This document shows, piece after piece, positions 59,257-64,000 of a stretch of 64,000 nt of DNA. Below the pieces are notes generated by a model. That model saw nothing but the letters and a program-made list of their open reading frames with translations. It did not search any database and was not told where the DNA came from. Source of the stretch: Pirellulales bacterium. Lineage in GTDB: Bacteria > Planctomycetota > Planctomycetia > Pirellulales > Lacipirellulaceae. The position numbers were made by a program, and so were the translations under genes. Location of the stretch: NCBI GenBank assembly GCA_019636345.1, contig JAHBXQ010000001.1, forward strand, positions 463,985 to 527,984, written 5' to 3'. Numbering within the stretch: the first letter of the stretch is position 1; every line of letters starts with the position of its first letter.

Positions 59257-60159
59257 TTAGAAGCTCAGCATCTTGCGGAACGCGGTCATCCGCTTGTCGA
59301 TGTCTTCGCGGGTGATGTCGTGCATTCGCTCGAGGCCGAAGTCTTCGACGTTGAAGCTGGCGACGATCACGCCGTAGGCCATCGCCGTTTTGAGCGTTTC
59401 GGCGTCGAAGGCGTCTTGCTCGGCGAGGTAGCCCATCATGCCCCCCGCGAAGCTGTCGCCGGCGCCGGTGGGGTCGATGACGTCGGGGGTGGGGAACGCG
59501 GGCATGACGTACGTCTCATGCTCGCCGAAGAACATGGCTCCGTGCTCGCCCTTCTTGATGATGACGAACTTGGGGCCCATCGCCTGCACGGCCTTGCCGG
59601 CGGCGACGAGGTTCTCGGTCCCGGTCAACAGCTTCGCCTCGCCGTCGTTGAGCACCAGCCCGTCGAGTTGTCCCAGCAGGCGGTCGAGGTCGGAGCGTTG
59701 GGTGTTGATCCACAGGTCCATTGTGTCGGCGACGGCCAGCCGGCGGCCCGGGACCTGGTCGAGGACCTTCATCTGCACTCCCGGCACGCCGTTGGCGAGG
59801 AAGACGTACTTCGCGCGGCGGTAACTTTCGGGGAGCACGGGGTCGAATTCGCCGAAGACGTTCAACTGGACGTCGAGCGTCTCGCGGTCGTTCATGTTGG
59901 GGAGGTAGCGGCCGGTCCAGGTGAAGGTCTTGCCCCCCGCGACGACGTGCAGCCCGCTGGTGTCGATGCCGCGGTCGGCGAGCATCTGGGTATGCTCCTC
60001 GGGCCAGTCGGCGCCGACGACCCCCACGAGCCGCACGGAGGTGAAGAAACTGGCGGCCACGGAAAAGTGAGTCGCCGAGCCTCCCAGCAGGTCGTTGCGG
60101 CGCTCCGTGGGGGTTTCGACATGGTCGATGGCGACCGATCCGACGACGACAAGCGACAT
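59257..60159 (-). CDS. PfkB-family sugar or nucleoside kinase
   Basis: 300 aa from ATG 60159. LVVVGSVAIDHVETP at the N-terminus, LLGGSATHFSVAASFF near 25 (GG substrate motif), LNDGEAKLLTG near 173, and the signature DPTGAGDSFAGGMMGYLAEQ near 238 with catalytic Asp and anion hole. Ribokinase superfamily, closest by eye to adenosine/fructokinase-type; substrate not assignable. Confidence 0.92.
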   Translation of the reverse strand: MSLVVVGSVAIDHVETPTERRNDLLGGSATHFSVAASFFTSVRLVGVVGADWPEEHTQMLADRGIDTSGLHVVAGGKTFTWTGRYLPNMNDRETLDVQLNVFGEFDPVLPESYRRAKYVFLANGVPGVQMKVLDQVPGRRLAVADTMDLWINTQRSDLDRLLGQLDGLVLNDGEAKLLTGTENLVAAGKAVQAMGPKFVIIKKGEHGAMFFGEHETYVMPAFPTPDVIDPTGAGDSFAGGMMGYLAEQDAFDAETLKTAMAYGVIVASFNVEDFGLERMHDITREDIDKRMTAFRKMLSF

Positions 60160-60312
60160 GGTGCGAGGCTTCTGGCAGGGAGGGGGGAAGTGCGGAAAAG
60201 GGCTGATTATGGCCCGGGCGGTGCGCGGGTCGCAAGGCGCCAGTCGGGCAAGAAGGGCCCGCGTATCACGCGAATGACCGCCGACGCCGATAGGTTTCCG
60301 TCGCCAAACGCT

Positions 60313-60348
60313 CGCAGGCCGCGGACGACTGGGCGTCCGCGGCCTGCG
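60313..60348 (-). terminator. perfect 15-pair hairpin after the first DDPSS gene
   Basis: CGCAGGCCGCGGACG and CGTCCGCGGCCTGCG around a 6-base loop, about 33 bases past the stop codon at 60381. T-rich tail is weak (AGCGTTT on the minus strand), so a terminator is likely but not certain. Confidence 0.55.
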
Positions 60349-60380
60349 GGGCGTGTTGAGTCTGGCTGCCGAGCGAGAGA

Positions 60381-60959
60381 TCAACTCGACGGATCGTCGT
60401 CGCGCGAGTTGTGGATGGCGATGGGGATTGCGATCGCCGCGGCGATCAGCCCGCCGACGACCAGCGGATTGGCGAGGGCTTCCTTGCAGCCGGCCATGCC
60501 GGCCGCCACCGGGCTGCCGCAGTTTTGAGCGAGGGCGAGATCCGCGTTCTCGACGACCAACAGTTGCGGCGCGGCACTGGGAGGTGCGGCGGCTGGGGTC
60601 CAGGCGCGACACATTTGCACCTGACCGCCAACCTGCACCTGATGGACGCCGCCGCGGACTCCTTCAATCCGGAAGCGACCCTGCTGATCGGTGGTGGCGC
60701 CGACGACCGGCTTGGCGTCGGCGACGACGACCGTCTGGCCGGCCACGGGGACCCCTTGCGGAGTCGTGACGACGCCGGCCAAGGCGCCGCGGGCGTCGAG
60801 CTTGACGTCGACGACGCGGGGCGCCGGGGGCGGCGCGACTTTCGCCGGAGCGGCTTGCCGTTCGACGGGCGTCTGGGCGACCACGGTCGCAGGCTGCAGC
60901 GTCATCGCTGCGACGGCCGCGATGGCGGCCGCACGCGAGAATCGAGAGTTCTTGGTCAT
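60381..60959 (-). CDS. exported protein with carboxypeptidase-regulatory-like domain and conserved DDPSS tail
   Basis: 192 aa. Signal peptide (AAAIAAVAAMTLQPATVVAQ). A carboxypeptidase-regulatory-like beta sandwich, residues ~52-112: GALAGVVTTPQGVPVAGQTV then VGATTDQQGRFRIEGVRGG. A C-terminal helix (PLVVGGLIAAAIAIPIAI) then HNSRDDDPSS. The end matches that of the 61218-61730 protein, so the two are paralogues. Function unknown; probably envelope-located. Confidence 0.72.
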   Translation of the reverse strand: MTKNSRFSRAAAIAAVAAMTLQPATVVAQTPVERQAAPAKVAPPPAPRVVDVKLDARGALAGVVTTPQGVPVAGQTVVVADAKPVVGATTDQQGRFRIEGVRGGVHQVQVGGQVQMCRAWTPAAAPPSAAPQLLVVENADLALAQNCGSPVAAGMAGCKEALANPLVVGGLIAAAIAIPIAIHNSRDDDPSS

Positions 60960-61153
60960 GGCGTGTTTCCTGTCGCCCCCCGTGGTTGGACGAACGTATC
61001 GGCGCGAACCGGCGGGAACGCGGCGAAGCCAGCGGCGCATGAGCGCCGCGAGGGACTGTAGCAATGAAGTGCTCGTGGGAAAAGGTCGGTTCGCCTCGGC
61101 GAACCGCGAACAAGTTCGGCGCTTGCCAGCGAGCGCGGCGCCGGTCGCTAAAG

Positions 61154-61190
61154 CCGCAAGCCGCGCTCATCGGTCGAGCGCGGCTTGCGG
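61154..61190 (-). terminator. perfect 15-pair hairpin after the second DDPSS gene
   Basis: CCGCAAGCCGCGCTC and GAGCGCGGCTTGCGG around a 7-base loop, 28 bases past the stop at 61218. CTTTAG on the minus strand follows. Likely terminator. Confidence 0.55.
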
Positions 61191-61217
61191 AGTGAACTCA
61201 GACGTTGGAGAGGCGGA

Positions 61218-61730
61218 TCAGCTGGACGGATCGTCGTCGTCCAGGGCGATCGGAATCGCGATGGCGGCGGCGACGATGCCCGCGGTCATCAGCGGATGCT
61301 TCACCATCCAGCCGCCGACGGCGCTGAACGGATTGGCGCCGCGCACGACGTCGGCGTCGGACACCAGCAGCACGCCGTTCGAGGCGGCCGGCGGAGCGGT
61401 CCGAGGGGCCCAGACGCGGTAGGCTCCCTGATGGCCGGGGGCGGCGATCTCGTAGACGCCCCCCTTGAGGCCGTTGACGGCGAATTCGCCCTGGTCGTTG
61501 GTCTTGGCTTCCGCGACCGGACGGCCTTGCGATTGGATCGAAATCATGGCGGAGGGCAGCGGGGCGCCTTGGCCGTCGACCAGTTGGCCGACCAGCACGC
61601 CGCCGTCGCGGAGCGCGACGTCGGTCGGGGCGAGACGTTGCGGAGCCGGAGGCGCGGCCAGCGCCGGCGCCGCCAGCATGCAGAAACATGCGGCCGTGGC
61701 CGCAGCGGATTGGAGTCGTCGAAGCATCAT
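61218..61730 (-). CDS. exported protein with carboxypeptidase-regulatory-like domain and DDPSS tail (paralogue)
   Basis: 170 aa, starting MMLRRLQS. Signal peptide (ATAACFCMLAAPALAA). Beta-sandwich domain with GVLVGQLVDGQGAPLPSAMI and TNDQGEFAVNGLKGGVYEIA, then a C-terminal helix KHPLMTAGIVAAAIAIPIAL and DDDDPSS. Same length, layout and ending as the 60381-60959 product, with a comparable downstream hairpin. No further family match seen. Confidence 0.7.
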   Translation of the reverse strand: MMLRRLQSAAATAACFCMLAAPALAAPPAPQRLAPTDVALRDGGVLVGQLVDGQGAPLPSAMISIQSQGRPVAEAKTNDQGEFAVNGLKGGVYEIAAPGHQGAYRVWAPRTAPPAASNGVLLVSDADVVRGANPFSAVGGWMVKHPLMTAGIVAAAIAIPIALDDDDPSS

Positions 61731-62003
61731 GCCATTCACTCCCGGTCTCGGTGGTTTACGAGTCGTCGCACAGCGTCCTGTTGCCGTGCGAGAGGCGGTT
61801 CGTAACACAGCGCTTGCCGACGAATGCCGACGATATTGCACCGCTAGCTGGGGTATCGGCTCGCGTCGCGCTTGATCTTCACCACAATCACGAATCTGCG
61901 CCAACTTTGCGGTCTGCGACGAGTTGCCTGTACCGCTGGAAGAGGCTGAAGTCAGTGCGAGCATTCGACCGACGTAGTCGGCGCTCGTGGTTGCGGGCAT
62001 ACG

Positions 62004-62801
62004 TTATGCGGCGCGCCAGTGTTTGAAGTGCCGGACGAGTTGCTCGTCGACGCTTGGGATCGCGGCGGCGAGTCGCGTCGAGAGTTGCCCGGGAGGGTTG
62101 CCGCGCCGGACGTCCGCCAGGAACGCCACAAGCGTGCGGTGCGCCGCCACCGGTCCGTGCAGCATGAAGTGAACCCACGCCCAGGCGAACCGGTACTCCG
62201 CGGCGCCCATGTCGGCGAGCGTGTGGCGCGACTCGAGCGACGCGACGGTCTGCATCATTCCCAGCCGCAAATTCCAGCGGAGCGTGCGGAGATGCTCGTG
62301 GCGAAATGCGCGGTCCGAGGCGGGGACCTCGAAGTACTCGGCCAGTCCCTCGTCGAGCCACAGCGGGACCATCGCCAGATCGGCATGGAGCAGCGCATGC
62401 GTGCATTCGTGCCGCAGGTCGACCGGCAGTTCGCGGTGCTGAAATGCGTAGACCGCCCCGCGGCCTCCCGACTGGACGTACAGGGCGCGGCGGTAGGGGA
62501 CGCGCGGGAACTGGGTGCGCAGCAACTCGCGGTGCGAGCGTTCGTCGGCCGCAAGGTAGACGTCGATCGTTTGCTGCGCCGGGGCCACGGCCAAGGTGCG
62601 CTGGAGCTCGGCCTGCAGGCTGCCGAGGCCGGCCAGTTCGGCGTCGAGGCTTGCCAGGGGAAACGCGGCGGCGACTTGGAAGGGTCCGTAGGCGCGGCGA
62701 TCGACCCATGCGGGCGCAGCGGCTGCGGCGATGCGCCACCCGCAGGCCGCGGCGAGGCCCACGCCGACGCCGAGCAGTTCACGCCGCGTGTAGCGATGCA
62801 T
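62004..62801 (-). CDS. DUF1570-like exported protein with HECTH zinc-protease-like motif
   Basis: 265 aa. Twin-arginine-like start (TRRELLGVGVGLAAACG). Gluzincin-like site HECTH in LRHECTHALLHADLAMVPLW near 126, then LDEGLAEYFE carrying the downstream Glu, as in DUF1570 proteins. Otherwise alpha-rich. ATG 62801 shares its A with the stop codon of the upstream gene (TGATG overlap), so the two are translationally coupled. Confidence 0.76.
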   Translation of the reverse strand: MHRYTRRELLGVGVGLAAACGWRIAAAAAPAWVDRRAYGPFQVAAAFPLASLDAELAGLGSLQAELQRTLAVAPAQQTIDVYLAADERSHRELLRTQFPRVPYRRALYVQSGGRGAVYAFQHRELPVDLRHECTHALLHADLAMVPLWLDEGLAEYFEVPASDRAFRHEHLRTLRWNLRLGMMQTVASLESRHTLADMGAAEYRFAWAWVHFMLHGPVAAHRTLVAFLADVRRGNPPGQLSTRLAAAIPSVDEQLVRHFKHWRAA

Positions 62802-63619
62802 CAGGCGGCCTTTCGTCGCGAGGAGAACAAGCTGCGCCATCCGCGAGGAGCGGCGGAGGTCATGCGGCGGGCCGGCTGCAGTCGGCCCGCGGAGACGTCT
62901 CGTCCCGCGGCCACGAGCGCCGGATTGATTGAGCAGATCGTCTCGGCGACGTCGCGGCCGACGATTTCGGCGGCGCGGTCGAACGAGCGTCGCAGCAGCG
63001 GGCGGCGGGAACGGGGGCTGTGCCCGTCGCTCGCCAGGACGTGGATCAGACCCTGTCGCAACATCCACTCGCTGAGGCGTTGGCTGTCGGCGCCGAACGT
63101 GCCGACGAGGCTGCCGGCGGTCACCTGCATGAGACAGCCGGCCTCGACCAGATCGGGGAGCAGTTCGGGCTCGTTGAGCAAGCCGCGATTGCGTTCGGGA
63201 TGCGAGAGGATGCCGGTGATGCCGTGGCGTTTGAGTTCGGCGAGCAGGCCTTCGAGCGGCAGGTACGTTTCGTGCGGCAGTTCCAACAGGACATGGCGAC
63301 CGTGATCGCCGAGGGTGAGGACTTCGCCTGACAGGAGCTTGTGCACCATGCCATCGTCGATCCGCACGTCGGCGCCGGGGAGGATTTCGAGTGCGAGGCC
63401 GGCGTCGTCCAGTGCGGCTTGCAGTTCGCCGGTCCAGCGGCGAATGTCGTCGCCGTGGTTGTGGGCGAAGTTGCCGAGTTGGTGAGGCGTGACGACGATC
63501 GTGCGGGTCCCGTCGGCGACGGCCAAGCCGGCCATGGCCAGCGACGCGGCAAGATCGGCGGCGCCGTCGTCGACGCCCGGCAGCAGGTGGCAGTGGATAT
63601 CGGTGAAGCCGGCAGTCAT
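62801..63619 (-). CDS. CpsB/CapC-type tyrosine-protein phosphatase (PHP fold)
   Basis: 272 aa. FTDIHCHLLPGVDDGAADLA near 5 (metal ligands), VVTPHQLGNF near 42, LEILPGADVRIDD near 77, ELPHETYLPLEGLL near 113, GILSHPERNRGLL near 136 and HVLASDGHSPRSR near 193, all PHP-type CpsB landmarks. Such enzymes dephosphorylate the capsule/exopolysaccharide tyrosine kinase. No wzc or polymerase gene in the window. The C-terminus is Arg/Ser-rich. Confidence 0.93.
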   Translation of the reverse strand: MTAGFTDIHCHLLPGVDDGAADLAASLAMAGLAVADGTRTIVVTPHQLGNFAHNHGDDIRRWTGELQAALDDAGLALEILPGADVRIDDGMVHKLLSGEVLTLGDHGRHVLLELPHETYLPLEGLLAELKRHGITGILSHPERNRGLLNEPELLPDLVEAGCLMQVTAGSLVGTFGADSQRLSEWMLRQGLIHVLASDGHSPRSRRPLLRRSFDRAAEIVGRDVAETICSINPALVAAGRDVSAGRLQPARRMTSAAPRGWRSLFSSRRKAA

Positions 63620-63806
63620 GGTCGCACGTCCCTGGCACTACGGTGCGCACCGGTCCGATCGATGTCGGACGGGGCGAATCGGGGCGGGAGTGTACCGAGC
63701 GTCCCGGACCGGTCAATGCCGAGTCGGGCGTCTCGCTAGCGAGCTCGCCAGGGGCGTTTGGCGTCGAATTGTCCCCGGGCGCGAACCTGGCCGTACCTGA
63801 CGCCGT

Positions 63807-64000
63807 TCAGGCTAGCTCGAGCGGCCAGGGAGTCAGCAACTCGACCCCCGAGTCGGTAACGACGTAGTTTTGTTCGAGTCGCAGGCCCGTGCGCAGGTCG
63901 CGATGATAGAGTCCCGGCTCGGCGGTGAAGAAATCGCCGACAGCGAAATGGTCGTCCCATTCGGGGTTGAGATGGGGCCCTTCGTGCGGGGCGAGGCCGA
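63807..64000 (-). CDS. M24 (Xaa-Pro-type) peptidase, partial C-terminus
   Basis: About 64 codons, cut by the right edge. Reads GLAPHEGPHLNPEWDDHFAV then GDFFTAEPGLYHRDLRTGL then RLEQNYVVTDSGVELLT. The H-E and F-x-x-E-P-G-x-Y motifs and RxEQNY fit the metal-binding end of M24 metallopeptidases. Stop TGA at 63809-63807. Confidence 0.82.
   Translation of the reverse strand, partial: GLAPHEGPHLNPEWDDHFAVGDFFTAEPGLYHRDLRTGLRLEQNYVVTDSGVELLTPWPLELA

Overview
The window is GC-rich bacterial chromosome that looks planctomycete, most likely Pirellulales. The evidence is protein-level: an LEPR-XLL secretion/sorting motif on a dockerin-bearing protease, several PEP-CTERM proteins, a one-piece SecDF with an acidic insert, a TPR protein ending in two RNA-polymerase alpha-CTD-like domains, and propeller-type hybrid kinases. 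No rRNA or replication origin is seen. Two tRNAs are present: Thr(CGT) and Gln(CTG).

Layout. 1-9.6 kb: trpE (cut by the window edge), the protein-arginine kinase pair mcsA-mcsB, PPK2, a soluble chemoreceptor-like protein, rtcB, a structured non-coding transcript with its own promoter and terminator, and an isocitrate/isopropylmalate-type dehydrogenase. 9.8-24 kb: a large secretin-N-domain protein, tRNA-Thr, the TPR/alpha-CTD protein, tgt, yajC-secDF, a LysM protein, an alpha/beta-hydrolase-fold protein without its nucleophile, and nadK. 24-38.4 kb: a giant propeller hybrid histidine kinase with a lone receiver, pyruvate kinase, an SDR, an FHA-GAF-SpoIIE phosphatase, tRNA-Gln, an LEPR-XLL metalloprotease and an aldehyde dehydrogenase.

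38.4-43.7 kb is the accessory region and the most interesting part. It has two PEP-CTERM-type secreted proteins embedded in interspersed palindromic repeats. Next comes a C-terminal remnant of an integron-type tyrosine recombinase (intI), then two short same-strand genes, a small membrane protein and a TIR-domain protein. Each is followed by an attC-like recombination site. A ParE/RelE-type toxin-antitoxin pair closes the region. I read it as a decayed integron that still carries a TIR cassette, a candidate defence gene.

43.7-64 kb: threonine synthase, a DksA/TraR-like protein with lspA, an Rrf2 regulator, a three-gene overlapping operon (MotA/TolQ/ExbB-like channel plus two unlike single-TM partners), an MBL hydrolase, a pectinesterase-SGNH esterase fusion, thpR, a PEP-CTERM protein, a half-size TauE-like protein, a PfkB sugar kinase, two small paralogous exported proteins with a shared C-terminus, and a CpsB-type phosphatase overlapping a HECTH-motif putative peptidase. 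A partial M24 peptidase runs off the right edge.

Most housekeeping calls are firm. Start codons are often ambiguous because Shine-Dalgarno sequences are weak or absent. The integron remnant, attC sites, ncRNA and repeat families are read by eye and have not been searched against databases.
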